Below, one piece after another: positions 10,521-18,499 of a stretch of DNA of 64,000 nucleotides (positions are counted from its first letter, which is position 1; every line of letters starts with the position of its first letter). The notes below the pieces were generated by a model. It searched no databases. It had not been told where the DNA came from and saw only the letters and a program-made list of their open reading frames with translations. Source of the DNA: Arthrobacter sp. TMP15 (lineage in GTDB: Bacteria; Actinomycetota; Actinomycetes; Actinomycetales; Micrococcaceae); contig NZ_CP154262.1 in NCBI RefSeq assembly GCF_039529835.1, positions 992,001 to 1,056,000 on the forward strand, in the 5' to 3' direction. Position numbers and translations under genes: made by a program.

Positions 10521-11363
10521 ATGTCACCACGCAACAGCGCCCCGAAAAGATCCGTTGACCTGATTGTCTCCTCTCTTGGAGGCACCGCACGGCGTAAAAC
10601 ACTGCTGGCCCACGGCGCAACGGACTGGACCCTGCACAGGGCGCTGGATACTGGGATGCTGGCGCTGCTCGCTCCGGGGCTCTATGCCCTGCCAGGGATC
10701 TCCACGCTGGATTCCCATCTGGCCCTCAACCAGGCAACGCGGGACTGTCTTAGCCGTGCACAGGAGCTTGGGCTGTGGGTGTTGCAACAGCCAGCCGTAC
10801 CGCACGTGGCAACGGCTCACGGGCGGGACGTTCCTGGATGTGTAGTGCACAGGGTCAAGGGCCGGTTAACACTGTGGGATGTGCTGCGCCATTGTGTGCA
10901 GTGCGGAACCGAAATTGAGGCGCTGTGCGTTATGGAAACGGCAGTGGTGCTTAAAAAGTGCACCATCGCCGAACTTCGAGGTGCCTTTATCCGCAGCAAA
11001 GATGCCCAGGCGCGGCGCATTATTGCCATGATTGACCCACAAACCATGTCCATTGCTGAAACCTGTGCCAGATATCATCTGCGCCAGGGCGGCTATAACG
11101 TCCAGTGCCAGGTAAAAGTACCAGGCGTGGGGCACCTGGACGCTCTTGTTGACGGAGTCCTTGGTTTGGAGATTGACGGGGAGCAATATCACAACAATTC
11201 CCAAGCGTGGGAAGAGGACTTGCGTCGGGGCAATGTGCTTGTGATCCGTGGCATCCCCACACTGCGGATCAAGGCCAGTATTGCTCTTTATCGCCCCGAG
11301 GTGCTGCTTGACTGGGTGCACCAGGCGCTGACCACTATGACTCCGGCGCGCCGTCGGCCGTGA
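10521..11363 (+). CDS. AbiEi-like winged-helix plus DUF559 (PD-(D/E)XK-like) protein
   Basis: The 280-residue protein joins an N-terminal segment resembling the AbiEi antitoxin winged helix (RRKTLLAHGATDWTLHRALD..GLLAPGLYALPG-like, about residues 15-60) to a C-terminal region with a restriction-endonuclease-like pattern. The latter has LDALVDGVLGLEIDGEQYH, then EDLRRGNVLVIRGIPTLRI, typical of DUF559/Vsr-related proteins. I chose ATG 10521 because it precedes the conserved N terminus; the frame is open further upstream but passes into the palindrome. There is no toxin gene beside it, so it is an orphan of this common but poorly understood actinobacterial family. Its stop lies inside a second palindrome. 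Confidence 0.6.
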   Translation: MSPRNSAPKRSVDLIVSSLGGTARRKTLLAHGATDWTLHRALDTGMLALLAPGLYALPGISTLDSHLALNQATRDCLSRAQELGLWVLQQPAVPHVATAHGRDVPGCVVHRVKGRLTLWDVLRHCVQCGTEIEALCVMETAVVLKKCTIAELRGAFIRSKDAQARRIIAMIDPQTMSIAETCARYHLRQGGYNVQCQVKVPGVGHLDALVDGVLGLEIDGEQYHNNSQAWEEDLRRGNVLVIRGIPTLRIKASIALYRPEVLLDWVHQALTTMTPARRRP

Positions 11364-11420
11364 TGGTGGCGCAGCAATCACGGTGGCGCCACATCCGTAG
11401 CCCACGGTGCGCAGGACTCA
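11338..11420. repeat. 83-bp imperfect palindrome, right flank of the AbiEi/DUF559 gene
   Basis: The outer arms (11338-11352 against 11406-11420) match at 12 of 15 positions, and an inner GTGGCGC/GCGCCAC pair forms the core. The right arm shares GGTGCGCAGGA exactly with the right arm of the 10325-10415 palindrome, and the left arms share TGACTCC. The last eight codons and the stop of the preceding gene are inside this element. Confidence 0.6.
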
Positions 11421-11511
11421 AGGCCAGAGTGTGAGCTTTCCCACTTTTAAACGTTAATTTCAGCGGCCGCGCAGCTCTCAACTCGCGAAATATGCTGTTC
11501 GCGTGGCACAC

Positions 11512-11517
11512 TATATT
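11512..11517 (+). promoter_or_regulatory. Possible -10 box for tRNA-Gln
   Basis: TATATT lies 36 bases upstream of the mature tRNA start, a reasonable distance for a tRNA promoter. No convincing -35 hexamer is seen at 16-18 bases. Confidence 0.35.
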
Positions 11518-11552
11518 CTCGTGAGCTTCCAGCGAGAGCAAGAAGCCCATGG

Positions 11553-11627
11553 TCCGCCCTGGTGTAATGGCAGCACCCCAGCCTTTGGAGCTGTGGAGTA
11601 TAGGTTCGAATCCTATGGGCGGAACCA
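11553..11627 (+). tRNA. tRNA-Gln (anticodon TTG)
   Basis: The acceptor stem TCCGCCC (11553-11559) pairs fully with GGGCGGA (11617-11623), followed by discriminator A and an encoded CCA. The D-arm region TGGTGTAATGGCA, the anticodon loop CTTTGGA with anticodon TTG, and the T-loop GGTTCGAATCC are all present. The encoded CCA ends at 11627. Confidence 0.95.
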
Positions 11628-11729
11628 CGTTCTCAACGATCGGGCGTGTTCCTCGAGCGGGTACCATGGAGTTGTTTCCCATTGCGTACGTTCGAAATCG
11701 GACTTTTGTCCGGGCAGGAGTGCCACTTA

Positions 11730-13187
11730 GTGAGCCCCCAAGACAACACACCTCAAGATTGCGCAGGCCCGGCAGCCGTTATTGTTCTAGCGGCCGGTGC
11801 TGGCACTCGGATGAAGTCCCGTGTACCCAAAATTTTGCACACCATAGGTGGCACCTCCATGGTGGGCCATGCACTGGCTGCGGCTAAGGGTCTGAATCCG
11901 GCCAAGCTGGCAGTAGTTGTCCGCCACGAACGCGATCTGGTTGCAGCTCACATTGCTGAACTTGATGACACAGCCCAGATTGTTGACCAGGATGAAATTC
12001 CCGGGACGGGCCGCGCCGTCCAGCAGGCTTTGACCGCCCTTGACGCCCAGGGGCTTGTGCAGGGCACGGTTGTTGTCACGTACGGTGATGTTCCGCTGCT
12101 GACAACCGAACTCCTGGCCGAACTCGTGGCCACGCACACCAGCGATAAGAACGCCGTCACAGTATTGACCGCCGTCCTTGAGGACGCAGCCGGTTATGGC
12201 CGCATCTTGCGCCACGAAGATGGCACCGTGTTGGGTATCCGTGAGCATAAGGACGCCACGGATGCAGAACGTGAGATCCGCGAGATCAACTCGGGCATCT
12301 ACGCCTTTGATGCGGGCGTCCTGCGCCAGGCCCTGACAGGTGTCACCACGGATAACAATCAGGGCGAGATGTACCTCACCGATGTCCTCTCGCTGGCCAG
12401 GAACGACGGCGGCCGGGTCGCCGCAGTTTCCACCACCGACCGTTGGCAGGTTGAAGGCGCCAATGATCGGGTGCAGCTCTCAGCCCTCGGCGCAGAACAT
12501 AACCGCCGCATTGTTCAGGCCTGGATGCGCGCAGGGGTCAGTGTCATTGACCCCGCCACCACCTGGATAGATTCCACTGTGCAGTTGGCCCAGGACGTCA
12601 CCATCTTGCCCGGCACCCAACTGCACGGGCTAACAACAGTGGGCAGTGACGCCGTCGTAGGTCCGGATTCAACGCTGCGGGACGTGCAGATCGCGGCCGG
12701 TGCGGAAGTAACCCGTACGCACGGCACGGGCGCCATCATCGGTGCGGGAGCCCACGTGGGACCGTTCACCTACCTGCGTCCGGGCACCGTTTTGGGTGCG
12801 GACGGAAAAATTGGTGCGTTCTATGAGACCAAAAATGTGGTCATTGGCCGCGGCTCCAAACTCTCGCACCTCGGTTATGCCGGGGATGCGGAAATTGGCG
12901 AGGACACAAACATTGGCTGCGGGAACATCACGGCCAACTTTGATGGTGTGAACAAGCACCGCACAGTGATCGGCTCCGGAGTACGCACCGGATCCAATAC
13001 TGTCTTCGTGGCGCCAGTGAACGTTGGCGACGGCGCATTCACCGGCGCCGGCGCCATTGTGCGCAAAGACGTGCCCGCCGGGGCCCTGAGCCTGACTGTG
13101 GCTCCACAGCGCAACGCCGAGGGGTGGACCTCAGCCAACCGCCCGGGCAGCGTCTCCGCACAGGCTGCAGCGAATGCCAAAAACTAA
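11730..13187 (+). CDS. glmU: Bifunctional GlmU (UDP-GlcNAc pyrophosphorylase / glucosamine-1-P acetyltransferase)
   Basis: GlmU makes UDP-N-acetylglucosamine, the precursor for peptidoglycan and other surface sugars. The N-terminal uridylyltransferase domain has LAAGAGTRMKS and the PK lysine, and the C-terminal half is a left-handed beta-helix of hexapeptides ending in the acetyltransferase region (GCGNITANFDGVNKHRT). The frame is open from 11646, but GTG 11730 has AGGAG 9 bases upstream and gives the standard length (485 residues). It follows tRNA-Gln and is upstream of prs, the conserved actinobacterial order. Confidence 0.95.
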   Translation: MSPQDNTPQDCAGPAAVIVLAAGAGTRMKSRVPKILHTIGGTSMVGHALAAAKGLNPAKLAVVVRHERDLVAAHIAELDDTAQIVDQDEIPGTGRAVQQALTALDAQGLVQGTVVVTYGDVPLLTTELLAELVATHTSDKNAVTVLTAVLEDAAGYGRILRHEDGTVLGIREHKDATDAEREIREINSGIYAFDAGVLRQALTGVTTDNNQGEMYLTDVLSLARNDGGRVAAVSTTDRWQVEGANDRVQLSALGAEHNRRIVQAWMRAGVSVIDPATTWIDSTVQLAQDVTILPGTQLHGLTTVGSDAVVGPDSTLRDVQIAAGAEVTRTHGTGAIIGAGAHVGPFTYLRPGTVLGADGKIGAFYETKNVVIGRGSKLSHLGYAGDAEIGEDTNIGCGNITANFDGVNKHRTVIGSGVRTGSNTVFVAPVNVGDGAFTGAGAIVRKDVPAGALSLTVAPQRNAEGWTSANRPGSVSAQAAANAKN

Positions 13188-13226
13188 AACTTCTCACCTC
13201 CCCCACCATTGCGAGAAAGCGGATCC

Positions 13227-14207
13227 ATGAGCGAATTAATTCATAACGTTGACAAGAAACTGGTGTTGGCTACCGGTCGGGCACACCCGGAGCTGGCTGA
13301 GGAAGTGGCACGCTGTTTGGGGACAGAGTTGTTGCCCATGTCAGCCTATGACTTCGCCAACGGTGAGATCTATGTCCGTTCCGGGGAGAGCGTGCGCGGC
13401 AAGGAAGTTTTCATCATCCAGGCACACCCCGCTCCGCTGAACAACTGGCTGATGGAGCAGCTGATCATGGTGGATTCCATGAAGCGCGCCTCGGCCCGCC
13501 GCATCACAGTGGTTGCCCCGTTCTACCCGTACTCACGCCAGGATAAGAAGGGCCGCGGTCGCGAGCCCATCTCGGCGCGTCTGGTGGCTGACCTGTACAA
13601 GACGGCCGGTGCTGACCGCATCATGAGCGTTGACCTGCACACAGCACAGATTCAGGGCTTCTTTGACGGCCCCGTCGATCACCTTTTTGCGATCCCGCTC
13701 CTGGCTGGGCACATCCGCAAGATTGTAGGGGACGACGACGTCACTGTGGTTTCCCCGGATACCGGCCGCGTGCGCGTGGCTGAGCAATGGGCCGAGCGGT
13801 TGGGTGGTGCCCCCTTGGCGTTCGTGCACAAGTCCCGCGACTTGACTGTGCCTAACCAGGCCGTGTCCAAGACCGTGGTGGGACAGGTCAAGGGCCGTAC
13901 CTGCGTTTTGATCGATGACATGATTGACACCGGCGGAACCATCGCCGGAGCGGTGCGTGTGCTCAAGGACGCAGGTGCCAAAGATGTCATTATCGCGGCA
14001 ACCCACGCCGTGTTCTCCGATCCGGCTGCTGAGCGGCTCGCAAATTGTGGCGCGCGCGAAGTTGTTGTCACTGACACGCTGCCCATCCCGGCAGAGAAGC
14101 GTTTCCCGACCCTGACGGTCCTGCCTATTGCACCACTGTTGGCCCGTGCCATCAAGGAAGTTTTCGAAGACGGCTCAGTGACCAGCTTGTTCGACGGCGA
14201 CGCATAG
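13227..14207 (+). CDS. prs: Ribose-phosphate pyrophosphokinase (PRPP synthetase)
   Basis: Prs converts ribose 5-phosphate and ATP to PRPP, needed for nucleotides, His, Trp and, in actinobacteria, decaprenyl-phosphoryl-arabinose. The 326-residue product has the N-terminal YVRSGESVRGKEVFIIQ, PYSRQDKK, SVDLHTAQIQGFF and the PRPP-binding CVLIDDMIDTGGTI. ATG 13227 is preferred over the upstream TTG 13209 because the family begins near SELIHNVDKKL. It lies 39 bases after glmU. Confidence 0.95.
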   Translation: MSELIHNVDKKLVLATGRAHPELAEEVARCLGTELLPMSAYDFANGEIYVRSGESVRGKEVFIIQAHPAPLNNWLMEQLIMVDSMKRASARRITVVAPFYPYSRQDKKGRGREPISARLVADLYKTAGADRIMSVDLHTAQIQGFFDGPVDHLFAIPLLAGHIRKIVGDDDVTVVSPDTGRVRVAEQWAERLGGAPLAFVHKSRDLTVPNQAVSKTVVGQVKGRTCVLIDDMIDTGGTIAGAVRVLKDAGAKDVIIAATHAVFSDPAAERLANCGAREVVVTDTLPIPAEKRFPTLTVLPIAPLLARAIKEVFEDGSVTSLFDGDA

Positions 14208-14221
14208 CCCGCACGTACCCT

Positions 14222-14257
14222 CCCAACGTCCAGTTGTTGATGTCTCTGGACGTTGGG
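14222..14257 (+). terminator. Hairpin after prs
   Basis: CCCAACGTCCAG and CTGGACGTTGGG form a perfect 12-bp stem with a 12-base loop starting 15 bases after the prs stop. There is no T tail, so it may stabilise the 3' end or act as a Rho-assisted terminator. Confidence 0.55.
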
Positions 14258-14318
14258 TGGGCGTTGGCGTGAATTCTGCTAGTATTGTGCAGTAAACCTT
14301 GGCGAGGGAGGCTCATTT

Positions 14319-14435
14319 ATGAGTTTCCGTGATCGACTAGGTCTTCTACGCTCCTTAACTTTCATGTTGTGGATTGGGTTGACCTGTTTAGTCCACGCCC
14401 ACCACAAAGAAATGAAGGAGCTTTTTTATGTCTGA
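14319..14435 (+). CDS. Possible 38-residue leader ORF overlapping rplY
   Basis: An ATG at 14319 has a near-perfect ribosome site (GAGGGAGG, 7 bases upstream) and opens a 38-codon frame that ends in a TGA at 14433-14435, just inside the start of rplY. The predicted peptide has a basic N terminus, a hydrophobic core (LLRSLTFMLWIGLTCLV) and a His/Lys-rich tail. The overlap would allow translational coupling to rplY, whose own AAGGAG lies within this ORF. I do not recognise the peptide; it could be a leader or a small membrane protein, or chance. Confidence 0.35.
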   Translation: MSFRDRLGLLRSLTFMLWIGLTCLVHAHHKEMKELFYV

Positions 14436-15003
14436 TTTGGACCTGACTGGCGAAGTACGCAGCGAATTCGGAAAGGGTGCCGCACGCCGCATCCGCCGCG
14501 CAGCACAGATTCCAGCCGTCATCTACGGCCACGGCGCAGCCCCCCTGCACCTGGTCCTTCCGGTACTTGAGACCATCCGCGCCATCCGCTCGGCGAACGC
14601 TCTGTTGACCATCACCATCGATGGTGAAAAGCACCTCGCCCTGGTCAAGGACATCCAGCGCGATCCCGTATTGCAGATTGTGGAGCACATCGACCTGCTG
14701 ACAGTGAAGAAGGGCGAGAAGGTTGTTGTTGACGTTCCCGTTGTTCTTGTTGGCGAGCCCGCACCGGCAACCGTTGTTAACCAGGAAGAAGTTGTTATCA
14801 GCCTCTCCGCTGATGCAACCAACGTTCCTGTCCGCATTGAGGTTGACATTAACGGCCGCGCCGCCGGCCAGCACATCCACGCTTCGGATCTGGTTCTGCC
14901 TGCCAACTCCGAGCTGGTCAACGACGGCGATCTGCTGATCGTTCACTTCGCAGACCCCGTAGTTGTTGCTGAAGCTGAAACAACAGAAGCAGCTGCTGAG
15001 TAA
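14428..15003 (+). CDS. rplY: 50S ribosomal protein L25 (CTC form)
   Basis: L25 binds 5S rRNA; the long CTC form (191 residues here) has an added C-terminal beta domain and is stress-related in some Gram-positives. The sequence begins with LTGEVRSEFGKGAARRIRR and contains IYGHGAAPLHLVLP, family hallmarks, and ends in an acidic Ala/Glu-rich tail common in actinobacteria. AAGGAG lies 7 bases upstream of ATG 14428. Its neighbours prs and pth are conserved. Confidence 0.95.
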   Translation: MSDLDLTGEVRSEFGKGAARRIRRAAQIPAVIYGHGAAPLHLVLPVLETIRAIRSANALLTITIDGEKHLALVKDIQRDPVLQIVEHIDLLTVKKGEKVVVDVPVVLVGEPAPATVVNQEEVVISLSADATNVPVRIEVDINGRAAGQHIHASDLVLPANSELVNDGDLLIVHFADPVVVAEAETTEAAAE

Positions 15004-15015
15004 TCAGCACCCTTC

Positions 15016-15591
15016 ATGAGTGAAACTTGGCTTGTAGTCGGGCTCGGGAACCCCGGGCCCGGCTACAGCCGTAACAGGCACAATATTGGTTACATGGTGG
15101 TTGAGGAACTTGCCTCCCGCCTTGGAACCACTTTTACGAGCCATAAAGCCAAGGCGCTAATAGCCACAGGCCGGTTAGCGGTAGGCGGGCACAAACTTAT
15201 TTTGGCTAAGCCCACCACATTCATGAACCTCAGTGGAGGCCCGACGGCGGCACTGGCTAAGTTCTATAACCTGCCGGTTGGGAACGTGGTTGCCGTCCAC
15301 GATGAAATCGACATTGATTTTGACACCGTCAAGATCAAAATGGGTGGTGGTGAGGGCGGGCACAATGGTCTGCGTGATATTTCTCGGACGCTCGGCACCA
15401 AGGAGTACTACCGTGTACGCGCCGGAGTAGGCCGGCCGCCCGGACGTGGCGATGCGGCCAGCCATGTGCTGCGCGATTTCTCTACAACAGAGAACAAGTC
15501 CCTCCCTTTTCTGATTGACAATGCCGCAGACGCCGTTGAGCTGCTGGTTAACGAGGGGTTACTGGCTGCCCAACAGAAGTTTAACGTTTAG
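15016..15591 (+). CDS. pth: Peptidyl-tRNA hydrolase
   Basis: Pth releases peptides from prematurely dropped peptidyl-tRNAs. The 191-residue product has VVGLGNPGPGYSRNRHNIGY with the catalytic His, TFMNLSGGP, the catalytic Asp region VAVHDEIDIDFD, and GGGEGGHNGLRDI. It begins 12 bases after rplY and is likely co-transcribed with it. Confidence 0.96.
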   Translation: MSETWLVVGLGNPGPGYSRNRHNIGYMVVEELASRLGTTFTSHKAKALIATGRLAVGGHKLILAKPTTFMNLSGGPTAALAKFYNLPVGNVVAVHDEIDIDFDTVKIKMGGGEGGHNGLRDISRTLGTKEYYRVRAGVGRPPGRGDAASHVLRDFSTTENKSLPFLIDNAADAVELLVNEGLLAAQQKFNV

Positions 15592-15604
15592 ATTCCTTGG
15601 ACCG

Positions 15605-15630
15605 GCTGGTTCCACTAGCCAGCTTTCCCT
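15605..15630 (+). terminator. Weak terminator after pth
   Basis: GCTGGTT (15605-15611) pairs with AGCCAGC (15617-15623, one G-U) and is followed by TTTCCCTGTT. This is a plausible weak intrinsic terminator for the rplY-pth transcript. Confidence 0.5.
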
Positions 15631-15688
15631 GTTCTAGCCCTTGTCTGTTTCCTAAATGTTTGCTGCCAATGCTCTTTTCGTGTAACGG

Positions 15689-15697
15689 TGTTAGAAT
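15689..15697 (+). promoter_or_regulatory. Possible extended -10 for the LuxR pair
   Basis: TGTTAGAAT has the look of an extended -10 element and lies 72 bases upstream of the first LuxR-type gene. No clear -35 was found. Confidence 0.3.
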
Positions 15698-15769
15698 CAC
15701 CAGTAATCGCAGCCATGCCTAAATGCTGGATGCTGCAGGGGACAGCAGTGGTTCAGGGGGATAAACCAA

Positions 15770-18499
15770 GTGACGAGTGTATGGGACGGACTGGCGACTC
15801 AAACCGAAATCGGTGACGGAAGCACAAGTCGACGCCGTGCCATGGGGGCCGGGGACAGACGAAGATGGTCGGCTCTTGCGCGTCAAGACACGGTTGATGC
15901 TGTTGTTGCCCAACTCAGCGACAATAATTTTTATGGTGCCGCCATTATGGGCCCCCGCGGGGTAGGCAAGACCACCCTCGCCCGTAGTGTGGAGCACAAA
16001 CTCGCTAACAAGGCTCACTTCATTAGACTTTTCGGCAACGACACCGAAACCGTTGTGCCCTACGGTGTATTTCGGGTCCTCATGGCGCGGCTTACTGAGC
16101 GTCAAAGCGAGTCAGCGGTGAGTATTCTTGAGGCCCTGGCTGACGTTGTGAAAACAGATGGCAGGGGCCGCTTGGTCGTGATTGTTTTGGACGACTTGCC
16201 TTCCGTGGATACTTCCAGCATGGGAGTCATCATGCATTTACTCCTATCCGGGACTGCCAAACTGATGGTTATGGCCCGGCATCCAGGCGATCTGCCAGAA
16301 GACATCGTGTGGATGATCAAGGACAGGCTGCTGGGCGAAACCCGCATCGAACCATTCTCCAGAGAAGAAACCAGGGCACTGTTGGCTAAAGCCCTGGGCG
16401 GGACAGTGGTTGAATCAGTGGTGGGCAGCCTTTTTAACTCCAGTGCTGGAAACCCGCTAGTACTGCACGCCTTGGTCAATGAGTACTTGGCGCAGGGTGT
16501 GCTGCATAACCGTGCAGGTGTTTGGGTACTAGAGGATCTCTCAGCCGTGAGTTGGGACAGCGTCCTATCCGAGGTGGTCTTCTCCAGGCTGGCCCGGGAA
16601 AGTGCCGTGGTCAATCAAGGCGTAAGAAAAATGGCCGTACTCAAACGGCTACCGTTGTCTGTAGCCATCACCGTCTTGGGTGAGGAAACACTCTGGGAAC
16701 TGGAGGAACGCGGCCTAATCAAGATTGCGCGTGGTGGCAGACGTACTGTCTCACTAGCAGAAAACTACATCGCTGAATCGGTCAGTGGTTGGTTGAGCAC
16801 TGCGGAGAAAGCCTCACTCTTCCAGGAGATTTCTGAAATTGTAAGCTTGGATCCAAGTGGTATGACTGATCAGGAGCTCTTGCTCTTTGCGGCATGGAGT
16901 AATGATGCCGGGATGGTTATGGAACCAAAGGTTGCCATTGCAGCGGCCAGGGCCGCTGTTCAGTTGGGTGACCCAAAGCTGGGACTGGACTGCTGCGCGC
17001 ATGTGCCCGCCGGTCATGAGCTGGAAGTAGAAGCAGCCCAAGCACGCAGCCGGGCTTATTATATTATGGCGAATTACCCCAGATCAGTTGCTGTTTTGGA
17101 AGTCGTTGACCCACGGATGTTGGCTGGCCGTTGCGCCGAAGAGCAGGCTGCATGGGCCAGTGACCTGGTAAATTCTCTGCTGTGGGTTCCTGGTGGTTAC
17201 TTCAGGATTGAACAGGTGTTGGCAGAGCTGGAGCTGCGCTTACAGGAGTTTCCCACGGACCATCAGGAAACAGTGTTGGCTCGCAGACACCTCAATTTAG
17301 CCCGCTTTTCCTTCCTGGTACACAAGGGCGATTTTGCCCAGGTTGCTCAGGAGTTGGAGGCGGAAAGCAAGGGGACAGGGGACCTCGCATATCGGCTGAA
17401 TTGTGCCTGCCTGTTGACCATGGTTATGGCAGCCACCGGGCGGGAAGTTGAGTCAATGGAGCTGTCCGCGTCCATTGACGCACAAGTGAACGAGTTTGAT
17501 GTGGTGCTGAGGTTTTCGGACTGGCATCTGCAGGCCAGGGTGTTGGCGTTGACGTGGAGCGGTCAGTGGCGGACCTGCGAGGCGTTACTCAAGGACGTGG
17601 TTGAACAGTACGTACGCGTTACTCCGTACGGCGGTGGCGTGCTTGAGCTTGCCTTAGGCGTTGCCTACACCTATGCCGGCTTGGGTGCCCAGGCCGGAAG
17701 TGTACTTTTAACGGCGGCAGCACAGCTGGAGGTGAGGGATACATGGCACAGCCTTGGATTGGTTTATTCGGCACTGGCTTTCGCTTTTGCGCAGAGCGAT
17801 GATGAAAAAAATGCCAGACTGTATCTGAAAAAGGCGCAAATTGCGGCGCCCTACACGCTGTGGACGCACCGTTCCGTGGCAAAGTTCTTCCAGCAGATGG
17901 CGCAGCGATGGATGGGCGATGATTCCATCCCCGCACGCATGGTTTCCACTGCACTGGCGGACGCCGCGGAAGGCAAATTCACCCCAGCCTCGATCGGATT
18001 CTTTGGTGCAACTCTCACAGGCACGGATGAAGAGTTCAAATGGCTAGAGGAGTCCTCCCTTAAACGGCAGGGAGCCATGGCTGGCATCAATGTTGCTCTC
18101 GCTCAAGCTCACCGCACTGGCAATCCCCGGGTGGCTTTGGAAGCAGCAGCGGAAGCGGAAGCCTTGGAACTTCCGGCAGTGGAATTCCGCAGCGCAGCCG
18201 TTGCCCTAGACCTGGCTCATATATTGGGAGATTCGAAGGCCGCGATGTCAGCTCAAAAGCGTTTGGACCGGTTACGCCATACCCTTTCCGTACTGCCCAT
18301 TTCTCCCACGGTACCTGCAGTGAAATTGACATCAAGAGAACTGCAGATCGCGCGGTTGGCCAGACTCGGTCAAGGTAACCGCGCCATAGCAACACGAATT
18401 GGAGTTTCTGTGCGCACCGTTGAGGGCCATCTGTACCAGGTCTTTGCCAAGCTAGGCATCTCCTCCAGAGACGAACTTGAATTGTTTAGTGAGCTGTGA
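15770..18499 (+). CDS. LAL-type LuxR regulator with intact ATPase
   Basis: The 909-residue protein has the layout of large ATP-binding LuxR (MalT/LAL-like) regulators. An N-terminal AAA+/STAND-like ATPase carries Walker A GPRGVGKTT at residues 61-69 and Walker B LVVIVLDDL near 135. A long helical middle of TPR-like character follows, and the C terminus has a LuxR-type helix-turn-helix (LTSRELQIARLA...VRTVEGHLYQVFAKLGI). The GTG at 15770 has AGGGGGA upstream. It overlaps the next gene by 4 bases, so the two are translated as a pair. Position directly upstream of the polysaccharide operon suggests it regulates that operon; the ligand is unknown. Confidence 0.85.
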   Translation: MTSVWDGLATQTEIGDGSTSRRRAMGAGDRRRWSALARQDTVDAVVAQLSDNNFYGAAIMGPRGVGKTTLARSVEHKLANKAHFIRLFGNDTETVVPYGVFRVLMARLTERQSESAVSILEALADVVKTDGRGRLVVIVLDDLPSVDTSSMGVIMHLLLSGTAKLMVMARHPGDLPEDIVWMIKDRLLGETRIEPFSREETRALLAKALGGTVVESVVGSLFNSSAGNPLVLHALVNEYLAQGVLHNRAGVWVLEDLSAVSWDSVLSEVVFSRLARESAVVNQGVRKMAVLKRLPLSVAITVLGEETLWELEERGLIKIARGGRRTVSLAENYIAESVSGWLSTAEKASLFQEISEIVSLDPSGMTDQELLLFAAWSNDAGMVMEPKVAIAAARAAVQLGDPKLGLDCCAHVPAGHELEVEAAQARSRAYYIMANYPRSVAVLEVVDPRMLAGRCAEEQAAWASDLVNSLLWVPGGYFRIEQVLAELELRLQEFPTDHQETVLARRHLNLARFSFLVHKGDFAQVAQELEAESKGTGDLAYRLNCACLLTMVMAATGREVESMELSASIDAQVNEFDVVLRFSDWHLQARVLALTWSGQWRTCEALLKDVVEQYVRVTPYGGGVLELALGVAYTYAGLGAQAGSVLLTAAAQLEVRDTWHSLGLVYSALAFAFAQSDDEKNARLYLKKAQIAAPYTLWTHRSVAKFFQQMAQRWMGDDSIPARMVSTALADAAEGKFTPASIGFFGATLTGTDEEFKWLEESSLKRQGAMAGINVALAQAHRTGNPRVALEAAAEAEALELPAVEFRSAAVALDLAHILGDSKAAMSAQKRLDRLRHTLSVLPISPTVPAVKLTSRELQIARLARLGQGNRAIATRIGVSVRTVEGHLYQVFAKLGISSRDELELFSEL

